DNA of 47,946 nucleotides from Lentisphaeria bacterium UBA7640 (GTDB lineage Bacteria > Verrucomicrobiota > Lentisphaeria > Victivallales > Victivallaceae): the NCBI GenBank assembly GCA_002483765.1, contig DLIO01000119.1, forward strand, positions 1 through 47,946. Reading direction: 5' to 3'. The notes under the pieces were generated by a model. That model had not been told where the DNA came from, searched no databases, and was given only the letters and a program-made list of their open reading frames with translations. A program made the position numbers and the translations under genes. This document shows, piece by piece, positions 8,994 through 17,292 of the stretch. Numbering within the stretch: position 1 is the stretch's first letter; each line of letters starts with the position of its first letter.

Positions 8994-11636
8994 ATGAAGA
9001 TTCAAACTAAATTGACTGGATTTCTGGTGATTATGTTGGCGATTTTTTCGTATCTGCTAATTTGGCTGAGCACTTATTCGTATCGTCAGGAGTTGTCGCG
9101 CCTTAATCAAGCAGTCGCCCGTGAACAAATCCGCAACATGCTAATAAATTTGGTTAGTCAATCTGCCAACACAGATGATACCAAAGCTCACCAACAAGCC
9201 ATCGCTACGATACAACAACAATACCAAACCCATGCTAAATCATATCCGGTGATTATTGATAAATATGGACGTTGGCTAGCTCATCCAACACTGAACGGTG
9301 CCAGGATTCAACGCAGTATTACTGATATCAGCAGTTTTTTTCACAAGGGCAGTGGACAGTTCCGACTCGATGTCGGTAATTCAACTCGGACTATTCATTA
9401 CGGAGTTTTTAAACCCCACAATTGGTTGGTCGGCTGGTCGACACCTGGTGTCGGGACTTTTATGGACAGCCTAATTCCTGACGCAAATTATCGGTTAGCG
9501 GTTGCTGTGTTGTGTGGCGTGGCAATTGCGGCAGGTTGTTTGTTTTGGCTACTACAAAAAGCACTGTCCCCGTTAAATTTACTGGTCAATTCCGCTACTG
9601 ATATGGCCGCGGGCCGTTTCTCTGAAGTTGAGTCGATCAAAAAATATCCCAACGACGAAATCGGTATTTTGGCGCGTTCCTTTGATGATATGTCAAATAA
9701 GATCCGCAACTCGTTAAATGAGCTCCAAAATGAGATTCAAGTACGTCGCAAGCGCGAACACGAATTCCGTGAGTTACTAGAAAACTCGCCACTGCCGATT
9801 TTGATTATCAGAGCCGATCAAGAGTTCACTACAAACGATATGTTTAAACAATTATTTGGCTGGAGTTCACGTGAAATCGACGATTTAGACAAATGGTTTG
9901 CTCGTATTATCCCGAATGATAAAAATTATACAAAAAACTATCGAAATATTTGTCACATGATCAAGGCGAGCCAACATTCCGCTCATATTATCATACCGGT
10001 ACGCAGTCGCGGTGGCCGTAAACTTGATATTGAGATTCGACAAAAATTGATTGCCGAAAATAATTTATTAATGTTCAACGATCTCACAGAACGCAAAACT
10101 GCAGAACGTAAATTTCGCGACACTTGGAGTTATCTCAATCTGTTATTCAACTCCATGCGACTATTAATTATCGCGGTAAATAAGAATGGCACCATCACCC
10201 AGTGGAATCATGCAACTGCCTCTTATAGCAAGATCAGTACCCGCCATGCTGTTGGCAGTAAATTATGGAAAATCGCCCCGTTTATGAAAACGTTCAGGGA
10301 AGATATTGAATCTGCTATTACCAGCGGAATGCCTCACGAATTGTATCGACAAGTTATAAGTTTCAACGAAGATAAATTTTTCAATATCTCAATAACCCCA
10401 TTACTTAATGAAGAAAACCCCGGCGTGGTAATCATGCTGGAAGACGTCACGGAATTGATTCGGCAAGGTGAAGAGTTGATTCAAGCACAAAAAATGGAAA
10501 CCGTCGGTTCTCTGACCGGAGGGCTGGCGCATGATTTCAATAACGTTCTGGGCGGTATTAAGGGCTCCTTGACTATGATTAATCATATTTTGAACCATTC
10601 TCCTGAAAACATCACAGAAATTAAAGAATTTATTGAATTATCTGACAAATCGGTTGTACGCGCCGCCAACATGGTCGAACAACTTTTGACCCTATCGCGC
10701 AAGAGCCAGTTGATAGTGAAACCGATTAATCTTAACGATGTGATTGAAAACGTGCTGACGATTTGTCGTGCAACTTTTGATAAAGCGGTCTCCATTGAAT
10801 TTAACAAACCAGAACTCACTCCAATAGTTGAAGCCGACCATAACCAACTTGAGCAAGTTCTGTTAAACTTATTGATTAATGCTGAACACTCAATGACCAT
10901 CATGCGGGCTAATAATGAACCTCACGGCGGGATTATTGAACTAAAAATGAACCGGATCAGATCAGAACATGTTCCGTCCTATTCTGGCTTCTATTGGGCA
11001 TTATCAATCCACGATCACGGCGTCGGCATTCCTCAGGCTCTTCAACAAAAAATATTTGATCCATTTTTTACGACTAAAGAGAAAGGTAGCGGTTCTGGAC
11101 TCGGTTTATCGATGGTTTATAATATTATCGCCCAACATAAAGGATTTGTCGAGGTGAAGTCTGATCCCGGACACGGTAGCGAATTTACGATTTATTTCCC
11201 AGAATCGATTGAACATCCCCAGCCAAGTGAGATTGATTCAACGATATCAGCAACTATTGCCGGTTCTGGCCAAATCCTAATCATTGACGATGAGGAAGCC
11301 ATTCGTAAAACCGCCGCCGGTATATTAGAATCGCTAGGTTACGCAACCATTTCAGCTCACGATGGAAAAACTGGATACCGCATTTACCAGAAAAACGCTG
11401 AAGAAATTAGCGCGGTACTTTTGGATATGGTGATGCCAGGGATCTCCGGCAAAGAGGTTTTTATGAAACTAAAAAAGCTTAATCCCAAGGTCAAAGTTGT
11501 TTTATCGTCTGGTTTTTTTAACGATCAACGTGTAACTGAAGTCATGAATTCTGGTGCAGATGCTTTCTTGAAAAAACCTTACTCTGCTGCTGAACTGAGT
11601 TCAGTAATTCACATGGTATTGGAGAAAAAATCATGA
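8994..11636 (+). CDS. membrane hybrid sensor histidine kinase / response regulator
   Basis: 880 residues. A transmembrane segment at about 8-27, an extracytoplasmic sensor region to about 165, and a second transmembrane segment near 168-188 are followed by a HAMP domain (ALSPLNLLVNSATDMAAGRF, then NDEIGILARSFDDMS). Two PAS-like domains span about 255-375 and 380-490. The kinase core has the phosphoacceptor His513 in GGLAHDFNNVLGG, then an ATPase domain with DHGVGIP and a GSGSGLGLSMV glycine box. A C-terminal receiver domain (about 760-880) has Asp811 in LLDMVMPG. Phosphate would pass from His513 to Asp811; with no output domain, a separate phosphotransfer protein or regulator is needed and none is nearby. 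The stop overlaps the TatD-type start by four bases. Confidence 0.93.
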   Translation: MKIQTKLTGFLVIMLAIFSYLLIWLSTYSYRQELSRLNQAVAREQIRNMLINLVSQSANTDDTKAHQQAIATIQQQYQTHAKSYPVIIDKYGRWLAHPTLNGARIQRSITDISSFFHKGSGQFRLDVGNSTRTIHYGVFKPHNWLVGWSTPGVGTFMDSLIPDANYRLAVAVLCGVAIAAGCLFWLLQKALSPLNLLVNSATDMAAGRFSEVESIKKYPNDEIGILARSFDDMSNKIRNSLNELQNEIQVRRKREHEFRELLENSPLPILIIRADQEFTTNDMFKQLFGWSSREIDDLDKWFARIIPNDKNYTKNYRNICHMIKASQHSAHIIIPVRSRGGRKLDIEIRQKLIAENNLLMFNDLTERKTAERKFRDTWSYLNLLFNSMRLLIIAVNKNGTITQWNHATASYSKISTRHAVGSKLWKIAPFMKTFREDIESAITSGMPHELYRQVISFNEDKFFNISITPLLNEENPGVVIMLEDVTELIRQGEELIQAQKMETVGSLTGGLAHDFNNVLGGIKGSLTMINHILNHSPENITEIKEFIELSDKSVVRAANMVEQLLTLSRKSQLIVKPINLNDVIENVLTICRATFDKAVSIEFNKPELTPIVEADHNQLEQVLLNLLINAEHSMTIMRANNEPHGGIIELKMNRIRSEHVPSYSGFYWALSIHDHGVGIPQALQQKIFDPFFTTKEKGSGSGLGLSMVYNIIAQHKGFVEVKSDPGHGSEFTIYFPESIEHPQPSEIDSTISATIAGSGQILIIDDEEAIRKTAAGILESLGYATISAHDGKTGYRIYQKNAEEISAVLLDMVMPGISGKEVFMKLKKLNPKVKVVLSSGFFNDQRVTEVMNSGADAFLKKPYSAAELSSVIHMVLEKKS

Positions 11637-12250
11637 CTCGCACTTTTTATGACTTTCATACCCATAACCCTGAACCCGTTTCTGGAGTGGTAAAAATGGT
11701 CAATATTGAACCGGGTGCACCATCTCCAAAACACGACGGAATATTTTATTCGAGTGGCGTTCACCCGTGGCGAACGGCAGCAGCATTTAACCCCGCATTA
11801 CTGCAAGAGATGTTGCCGCGACTAACTGCAATTGGCGAAACTGGTTTGGACCGTTTACGAGGCGCACCACTGCCAGAGCAGATTAAAATATTTGAACAAC
11901 ATTTAAAATATCAGATGCCATTAATCATTCACAATGTTCGCTGCACTGCTGAAATCCTCCACCGCTTACCCAATCCAGTACGTACTTTATGGCATAGAGC
12001 GCCGACCAAACCCTCAACTCTTCAGCAAATTATCGCGGCCGGTTCAACCGTGTCATTCGGGCAAAATGAATTGCGACACTTAGATCCAACTATTGTACCG
12101 TTAAACCGTTTGGGATTAGAAACTGATGATTTCGACATCCCGATCGATAAAGTTTATCAGGATGCCGCCGAATTGTGGCGGATTCCAATTGACCAGTTAA
12201 CCCGACAACTCCAAATAAATTTCACAAACCTCTATCTATCCACTCTGTGA
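11633..12250 (+). CDS. TatD-family metal-dependent hydrolase (short form)
   Basis: 205 residues, shorter than classical TatD (about 260) but close to the compact form common in Bacteroidetes. Metal-binding landmarks are present: FYDFHTH at the N-terminus, VHPW, IGETGLD, IIHN, the His of LWHRAP, and LETDD for the final Asp. TatD proteins are usually nucleases or related amidohydrolases. The ATGA overlap with the histidine kinase indicates translational coupling, and GGAG lies upstream inside the kinase gene. No functional link between the two is known to me. The stop is followed by a weak hairpin and a T-run (TTTTAATTCTAAAATATTTTTT). Confidence 0.82.
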   Translation: MTRTFYDFHTHNPEPVSGVVKMVNIEPGAPSPKHDGIFYSSGVHPWRTAAAFNPALLQEMLPRLTAIGETGLDRLRGAPLPEQIKIFEQHLKYQMPLIIHNVRCTAEILHRLPNPVRTLWHRAPTKPSTLQQIIAAGSTVSFGQNELRHLDPTIVPLNRLGLETDDFDIPIDKVYQDAAELWRIPIDQLTRQLQINFTNLYLSTL

Positions 12251-12426
12251 CGAGTTTTAATTCTAAAATATTTTTTACTGATTATAATTTTGATTGTAAT
12301 TTTTATACTTTGGTTGTATTTTATTGTTCAGGTCTCAAAAAAGATACCTGTTCGGTAGTTATGGTTTAACCGTAATGGTTGAATCACGTATTTGAACCAA
12401 ATCTACAACGTTAAGGAGAGTACAAA

Positions 12427-12813
12427 ATGAAAAGAACTCAAGTTTTCAAGTGTCCCGGAAGTGGGCTAGTGGTTGAAGTCATAACTGGAGATGATTGCTG
12501 TGACGACATCAAATGTTGCGGCAAACCAATGGAAGAAATGGTTGTCAATACCGTTGATGCAAGTAAAGAAAAGCATGTTCCAGTAAGCGAAAGCAAAGCT
12601 AATGGAATTAAAGTTAAAGTTGGTACAGATCCACATCCAATGACTGAAAAGCATTATATTGAATGGATTGAAGTAATCAATGGCCCATATGTCAACCGTA
12701 AATATCTCAATCCAAATGAAGCTCCTGAAGCAGAGTTTTATGTTCCAGCAACAGCTGGTTTAAAGCTACGCTCCTATTGCAACCTTCATGGTCTTTGGGA
12801 AAATAAATTATAA
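12427..12813 (+). CDS. dfx: desulfoferrodoxin / superoxide reductase with incomplete centre I
   Basis: 128 residues, standard length. The C-terminal superoxide reductase iron site is complete: Glu48, His50, His70, His76, Cys118 and His121 (SYCNLHG). The N-terminal rubredoxin-like centre normally has Cys-x2-Cys plus a Cys-Cys pair; here the first motif reads C9-P-G-S12, so one ligand is Ser, while C30-C31 remain. An unusual extra pair, C24-C25, lies in between. The enzyme reduces superoxide to hydrogen peroxide without making oxygen, in the cytosol. It is first in an operon with ferritin, flavodiiron protein and rubredoxin. AAGGAGA precedes the ATG. Confidence 0.92.
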   Translation: MKRTQVFKCPGSGLVVEVITGDDCCDDIKCCGKPMEEMVVNTVDASKEKHVPVSESKANGIKVKVGTDPHPMTEKHYIEWIEVINGPYVNRKYLNPNEAPEAEFYVPATAGLKLRSYCNLHGLWENKL

Positions 12814-12826
12814 CTGAGGTTAATTT

Positions 12827-13360
12827 ATGTTAAGTAAAGAAATGGAAAAAGCGATTAGTGATCAAATTAATTTTGAGTACTTTTCTGCTTACCTTTATCT
12901 CGGGATGGCTGCCGGAATGGAAGAACTCGGCTATAGCGGTGCGGCACATTGGATGCGCACTCAGGCTAAAGAAGAGCTATTTCACGGTACCAAGTTATAC
13001 GAGTATGTCGTTTCGCGTGACGGGAAAATCACTTTTGATGCAATCAAAAAAGTCAAGACTGAATATAAAACCGTTTTGGAAGCATTCGAATCGGCCTATG
13101 AACACGAAAAAGAGGTAACACAGCGTTTTTGTGAGTTGACTGATCTAGCATTATCAACAAAAGATCACGTTACCAATTCTGTTTTTCAGTGGTTTCTCAC
13201 TGAACAAATTGAAGAGGAAGATAGCGTAAGAACAATTGCAGATCGTTTAAAACTTATCAAAAACATGCCCGATGCCCTGTATCAGCTCGATTCGGAATTG
13301 GCGGCACGTGTATTGCCTCCATCCGTAAATCTGCTAGATGCCTCTGGCAGCGGCGAATAA
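12827..13360 (+). CDS. ftnA: ferritin (non-haem, bacterial FtnA type)
   Basis: 177 residues, normal for bacterial ferritin. The four-helix bundle shows the ferroxidase pattern: Glu in INFEYFSAYLYLGMA, Glu and His in AKEELFHG, and the later EQIEEEDSV. It stores iron as ferric mineral, limiting Fenton chemistry. The start is 13 bases after the desulfoferrodoxin stop with GAGG at good spacing. A hairpin terminator follows at once, so flavodiiron transcription may be partly uncoupled. Confidence 0.93.
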   Translation: MLSKEMEKAISDQINFEYFSAYLYLGMAAGMEELGYSGAAHWMRTQAKEELFHGTKLYEYVVSRDGKITFDAIKKVKTEYKTVLEAFESAYEHEKEVTQRFCELTDLALSTKDHVTNSVFQWFLTEQIEEEDSVRTIADRLKLIKNMPDALYQLDSELAARVLPPSVNLLDASGSGE

Positions 13361-13369
13361 AAAAACACT

Positions 13370-13411
13370 TGTCATCTGACCAGAATAATTTTCCGGTCGG
13401 ATGACATTTTA
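13370..13411 (+). terminator. rho-independent terminator after ferritin
   Basis: The arm TGTCATCTGACC (13370-13381) pairs with GGTCGGATGACA (13395-13406) with a single G-T wobble, followed by TTTTAATTT. It lies between ferritin and the flavodiiron gene and could lower, rather than abolish, read-through. Confidence 0.85.
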
Positions 13412-13437
13412 ATTTAATCAGTAAAGAAAATGGAAAC

Positions 13438-14661
13438 ATGCAAGAATATCTAAAAGCACTCAAAATCTCTGAAAATGTTTATTGGGTTGGAGTAATCGAT
13501 TGGAACATCCGCAATTTTCACGGCTACAGCACTGAACGTGGAACAACTTACAATGCATTTTTAGTGATCGATGAGAAAATCACTCTAATTGATACTGTAA
13601 AAGAGCCCTTTTACGATCAAATGATGGCACGTATAAGTTCCATTATCGATCCTTCTAAAATCGATTATATCGTTTCAAACCATGCAGAAATGGACCATTC
13701 CGGCGCCCTGCCCTTGGCCGTTCGCGATATAAAACCTGAAAAAATCTTTTCATCACAGATGGGCCAAAAAAACCTCAATGCACAGTTAGATATTGGCATG
13801 GAAATTACAGTCGTAAAAACTGGTGACAATGTTTCCATTGGGAAAAATGAACTCCATTTTATCCAAACTCCAATGCTTCATTGGCCCGACAGCATGGTGA
13901 CTTATCTCAAAAATGAAAAAATCCTATTTAGTCAAGATGCTTTTGGTATGCACTTGGCTGGGGGTAAACTTTTTTATGATGAATATGATACATGGCTTTT
14001 AGATTGGGAACATGAAAAATATTTTGCCAATATTCTAATGACTTATTCTGGCAAAATTCTACAGTTATTGCAAGAACTCCCGGAAATGAATCTTGACATT
14101 GCCATGATTTGTCCAGATCACGGTCCATTGATACGCCACCAGGATGATATTTCGCGAGTTTTAAAACTTCATGAAAAATGGTCGTCGCAACGTCCAGAGA
14201 AACGTGTTTCGGTAATTTACGATACGATGTGGGAAGCCACCAGCCGTATGGCAGCTTCAATTGCGGACGGCGTCCGTAGCGTAGGCGTAGATGTCGAAGA
14301 GATCTGCATGACCTCCAGCGATCGCAGCCATGTTGCGACCATGATTTCCCGTTCAGGCGCAATCGCAGTCGGTAGTTCAACACTGAATAATAATCTGATG
14401 CCGTCAATGGCTGACGTACTGACCTACCTGCGCGGTTTGAAACCGCTTAATAAAATTGGATTCTCTTTTGGTTCATTCGGTTGGAGCGGGGAAGCAGTCA
14501 AACAGCTCAACGATTATCTTACAGAAATGAACGTGGAGATGATTAATCAAGGTTTACGTTTTAAGTATTCACCGACCGTGGAAGAACTGAAGCAATGCTT
14601 CGACGCGGGCGTTGAATTGGCCCAAAAACTGATCGATAAGATCGAAAAACAGGAGAAATGA
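13438..14661 (+). CDS. flavodiiron protein (FprA / rubredoxin:oxygen oxidoreductase type)
   Basis: 407 residues: a metallo-beta-lactamase-like domain (1-250) and a flavodoxin domain (255-400). Diiron ligands are visible as HAEMDH (His82, Glu84, Asp86, His87), His148, Asp167 and His228 in CPDHGP. The FMN-binding domain begins YDTMWEATSRM and includes GSSTLNNNLMPSM. The protein reduces oxygen to water, or nitric oxide to nitrous oxide, with electrons from rubredoxin, whose gene starts two bases after this stop. The sequence does not say whether oxygen or NO is the main substrate. Confidence 0.94.
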   Translation: MQEYLKALKISENVYWVGVIDWNIRNFHGYSTERGTTYNAFLVIDEKITLIDTVKEPFYDQMMARISSIIDPSKIDYIVSNHAEMDHSGALPLAVRDIKPEKIFSSQMGQKNLNAQLDIGMEITVVKTGDNVSIGKNELHFIQTPMLHWPDSMVTYLKNEKILFSQDAFGMHLAGGKLFYDEYDTWLLDWEHEKYFANILMTYSGKILQLLQELPEMNLDIAMICPDHGPLIRHQDDISRVLKLHEKWSSQRPEKRVSVIYDTMWEATSRMAASIADGVRSVGVDVEEICMTSSDRSHVATMISRSGAIAVGSSTLNNNLMPSMADVLTYLRGLKPLNKIGFSFGSFGWSGEAVKQLNDYLTEMNVEMINQGLRFKYSPTVEELKQCFDAGVELAQKLIDKIEKQEK

Positions 14662-14663
14662 CC

Positions 14664-14825
14664 ATGCAAAAATACGAATGTGATGTATGTGGTTACATTT
14701 ACGATCCAGCCGCAGGTGATCCAGATAACGGCGTCAAGCCAGGAACTACATTTGAAGATGTTCCGAACGACTGGGTTTGCCCACTCTGTGGAGTTACTAA
14801 GGAAGATTTTTCACCAATTGATTAA
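14664..14825 (+). CDS. rubredoxin
   Basis: 53 residues. Two CPxCG-type iron knuckles are present: YECDVCGY (Cys6, Cys9) and VCPLCGV (Cys39, Cys42), with the aromatic core YIYDP and the FEDVPNDW loop. It carries one electron per iron in the cytosol and probably serves both the flavodiiron protein and the superoxide reductase. AGGAG at 14651-14655 lies within the end of the flavodiiron gene, eight bases before the ATG. Confidence 0.97.
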   Translation: MQKYECDVCGYIYDPAAGDPDNGVKPGTTFEDVPNDWVCPLCGVTKEDFSPID

Positions 14826-14858
14826 TCCTCATCCGCAGTAAGCGGGATCGTGTTTATA

Positions 14859-14889
14859 AAATAGCGCGCGCATTATGCGCGCGCTATTT
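14859..14889. repeat. GCGCGC palindrome, intact copy 1
   Basis: Perfect 15-base arms (AAATAGCGCGCGCAT and its complement) around a single T. It lies 33 bases after the rubredoxin stop. The 9-base direct repeat TGTTTATAA flanks it at 14851-14859 and 14896-14904, which could be a target duplication. It may also act as a transcription terminator, but no long T-run follows. Related copies lie at 39851 and 47852. Confidence 0.9.
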
Positions 14890-15210
14890 CAATAATGTTT
14901 ATAAGACAAAACAGCTGTACAAAAACAACACAGCGATCTGCATAATAGTTTGCAAGCCATTCTTTATAGTCGAGCAAATATTTTTTGACACATTAACAAG
15001 TCACAAATAAAAATATTGGCTAACAAATACAGACTGGCAAATTTTTAACTTTTATTTAAACTATTTTAATTGCCCCTAATTATTAAAGGTGCAGTTCTTT
15101 ACTATATTATTAATTATATCCGAATTGTTTTTATTCCACATCACAAACATTGGGAATTATGCTGAAGTTGTGTATATTATGCGGATAAATTTACGAGGTT
15201 AATCGAAAAT
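14890..15210. other. AT-rich intergenic region upstream of the envelope operon
   Basis: About 320 bases after the palindrome without a coding ORF. The only signal I can place is the promoter candidate at 15150-15178. Confidence 0.5.
15150..15178 (+). promoter_or_regulatory. candidate sigma-70-type promoter for the 15211 gene
   Basis: TTGGGA (15150-15155), a 17-base spacer and TATATT (15173-15178), ending 32 bases before the ATG at 15211. The -10 matches 5 of 6 and the -35 4 of 6 consensus bases. Confidence 0.5.
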
Positions 15211-15591
15211 ATGAAAATTACCGAAGATATCTTAAAAGCTTTACAAAACTGTGTTAACGGTGTCGGATCAGTGACTGAATTTTCGCAACAGTCCAATATC
15301 ACAATTGATACTATTACTAAATACTTGAGTCGTCAAACACGTTTCATTAAACATGAGACGTGGATAAAACTTCAACCGTTGTTGCAACCTTACATGCCTA
15401 AAAACAGCAACTCTGGAACGATGCCCCGACGGAAAATCCCAGTAGCAACCAAACATCTCGAACTGAATTCCGATGAAAAAATTTTATTGGACGCATTTGC
15501 CGAATTATCTAAGGAAACTAGAGAGCAGAAGTTATTGGAAATCGTTGAACTCGCCAAGTTTGAAATTAAACAACAAAACGAAGGATCATAA
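15211..15591 (+). CDS. small helix-turn-helix protein of unknown target
   Basis: 126 residues. Residues about 17-55 (SVTEFSQQSNITIDTITKYL) look like a lambda-repressor/XRE-type helix-turn-helix, followed by a basic linker (PRRKIPVATKH) and an acidic C-terminal helix (residues about 88-122). The start has AGG upstream and a candidate promoter. The stop is one base before the Skp-like start, so they are surely co-transcribed. It could autoregulate the envelope operon, but that is inference; I do not recognise a named family. Confidence 0.75.
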   Translation: MKITEDILKALQNCVNGVGSVTEFSQQSNITIDTITKYLSRQTRFIKHETWIKLQPLLQPYMPKNSNSGTMPRRKIPVATKHLELNSDEKILLDAFAELSKETREQKLLEIVELAKFEIKQQNEGS

Positions 15592-15592
15592 A

Positions 15593-16174
15593 ATGAATTC
15601 AATACTTAAGAAAACTGCAGTTATGGCGGTGTTACTACTTGCCTGTTGCCGTCTTACTGCTACTGACTTAAAAATAGCGGTCATCGATATGGATAAAGTT
15701 TTCCAAAATTATATCCGCACTAAAACCGTTGACTCCACTTTGAAACAGCAATCTGAAATTTATCGCTCGTGGTTAAAAAAACTTAACGACTCGATGATTA
15801 AATTGGATGAACAATTCAAGGTTTTACGCAATGACTCGCAAAACATTGCGTTATCTGAAACCGAGCGCGAAAGTAAACGTTTTGAAGCTCAAAAAAAATA
15901 TCGCGAACTCCAAGAGAAAAAAGTTGAAATAGAACAATATTCACAAGAAAAAACTCGTCAACTCAAAGAACTTGAAACAAAAAAACGTGAAGAAATTTTA
16001 AAGGAGATCAATCAAGAGGTTAAACGTCGTGCCACCCTTGAGGGATACTCGCTGGTGCTTGATAGCTCTGGAAAAACATTGAACGCGATCCCATCGATCA
16101 TTTACTTTAACAGCCAAATGGACATTACTGAACCCGTACTTCGCGATCTGAATCGCGGAATTTCAGGAAAATAA
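15593..16174 (+). CDS. skp: OmpH/Skp-like periplasmic chaperone
   Basis: 193 residues from the ATG at 15593. A longer frame exists upstream, but it overlaps the HTH gene, while GAAGGA sits just before this ATG and a signal peptide (residues about 1-23) starts here. The mature protein begins DLKIAVIDMDKVFQNY, typical of OmpH proteins, followed by long charged coiled-coil helices (residues about 55-150) and a C-terminal strand region. Skp-like trimers hold unfolded outer membrane proteins in the periplasm. LpxD follows, the common skp-lpxD order, though bamA is absent. Confidence 0.88.
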   Translation: MNSILKKTAVMAVLLLACCRLTATDLKIAVIDMDKVFQNYIRTKTVDSTLKQQSEIYRSWLKKLNDSMIKLDEQFKVLRNDSQNIALSETERESKRFEAQKKYRELQEKKVEIEQYSQEKTRQLKELETKKREEILKEINQEVKRRATLEGYSLVLDSSGKTLNAIPSIIYFNSQMDITEPVLRDLNRGISGK

Positions 16175-16245
16175 CTATATATCACTATGAATTGCGGTAA
16201 AGGTATAACAACTCTTTACCCAATATAAAACAAAAAGGTTTTTAC

Positions 16246-17292
16246 ATGAAACAACTAACTGCTCGTGAAATCGCTGAAATGGTTAAGGCCGAAATTATCG
16301 GCGACGCTTCCCGGATTATTACAGGAATCAACTCGATAAAAGAGGCTAATGCCAATCAACTTTCGTTCGTCGGCAACGACCACTACCAAGCACAACTGAC
16401 CGATTCTAAAGCAGGCATCATTTTAATCAGTAGCGGACTTGCCAACGAACCCGTTGGTGAAAAAACCTTTATTGTCTGTAAGGATGTTGATGCTGCTTTT
16501 GCTGAAATGGTTAAATATTTCGCACCTGAACCGCCACAATATCCTGAAGGTGTTCAGCCAGGCGCAGTAGTTGCGACAAGTGCTAAAATTGGAACTGGAG
16601 TTCATATTGGCTCCAACGCCGTCATTGGCGCAGATGTCGTGATCGGCGACAATACTATTATTGGAGCAGGATGCTTCGTCGGAGAAAAAACCACCATCGG
16701 TTCCGACTGCCTGATCGCTCCAAATGTTACTATTATGCACCACTGTAAACTTGGCAACAAAATTATTTTGCATCCTGGCGTAATTATCGGTGGCGATGGT
16801 TTCGGATTTCAGATGACTAAACAAGGGATCTTCAAAATTCCTCAAACCGGTATTGTTCAAATTGACGACAACGTTGAAATCGGCGCGAACAGCACGGTTG
16901 ATCGCGCGCGTTTTGGGCGCACATGGATTAAACATGATGTAAAGATTGACAATATGGTCATGATTGCGCATAACGTCATTATCGGCGAGTATTCGGTATT
17001 GATTGCGCAGTGTGGCGTCGCTGGAAGTACGGAATTGGAACAAGGGGTGATTTTGGCGGCTCAGTCTGGAGTAAATGGACACATTACCGTGGGAGCTGGG
17101 ACCAAACTCGCCGCCACCTCAGCGATCTCAAAAACATGTCCTCCAAATTCCGTATTACTGGGCTTACCAGCTGAGCCGCAACGCGAATTTCTAAAGCGCC
17201 ACGCTATGCCACGCAAGTTTGAGCGGCTTAATAATAAAGTCAAAGAACTTGAAGCTCAATTAACAGAACTCAAGGCTGAACTGAAAAAGTGA
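16246..17292 (+). CDS. lpxD: UDP-3-O-acylglucosamine N-acyltransferase
   Basis: 348 residues, standard length. The N-terminal uridine-binding domain contains IKEANANQLSFVGNDHY. A left-handed beta-helix built from hexapeptide repeats (IGSNAVIGADVVIGDNTIIG) spans about 100-310. The catalytic His is in MIAHNVIIGE. A C-terminal coiled coil (about 318-348) is typical. The enzyme transfers a 3-hydroxyacyl chain from ACP in lipid A synthesis, showing a lipopolysaccharide-type outer membrane. Its stop overlaps the Sel1 gene start by four bases (GTGA). Confidence 0.95.
   Translation: MKQLTAREIAEMVKAEIIGDASRIITGINSIKEANANQLSFVGNDHYQAQLTDSKAGIILISSGLANEPVGEKTFIVCKDVDAAFAEMVKYFAPEPPQYPEGVQPGAVVATSAKIGTGVHIGSNAVIGADVVIGDNTIIGAGCFVGEKTTIGSDCLIAPNVTIMHHCKLGNKIILHPGVIIGGDGFGFQMTKQGIFKIPQTGIVQIDDNVEIGANSTVDRARFGRTWIKHDVKIDNMVMIAHNVIIGEYSVLIAQCGVAGSTELEQGVILAAQSGVNGHITVGAGTKLAATSAISKTCPPNSVLLGLPAEPQREFLKRHAMPRKFERLNNKVKELEAQLTELKAELKK

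Noticed and set aside
12284..12304. PerR/Fur-type box upstream of the superoxide reductase gene
   Set aside because: ATTATAAT-TTTG-ATTGTAAT is an imperfect inverted repeat, but its spacing does not match the 7-1-7 PerR box and the region is generally AT-rich.
14859..14889. Simple rho-independent terminator after rubredoxin
   Set aside because: The hairpin may terminate transcription, but the one-base centre, lack of a T-run and related copies elsewhere make a repeat family the better description.
15473..15592. Longer N-terminus for the Skp-like protein
   Set aside because: It would overlap most of the 3' end of the HTH gene in another frame, has no ribosome binding site, and would bury the signal peptide.
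16890..16922. GCGCGCG run as another palindrome copy
   Set aside because: It lies in the lpxD coding sequence, is not palindromic beyond the run, and lacks the CAT-N-ATG centre.
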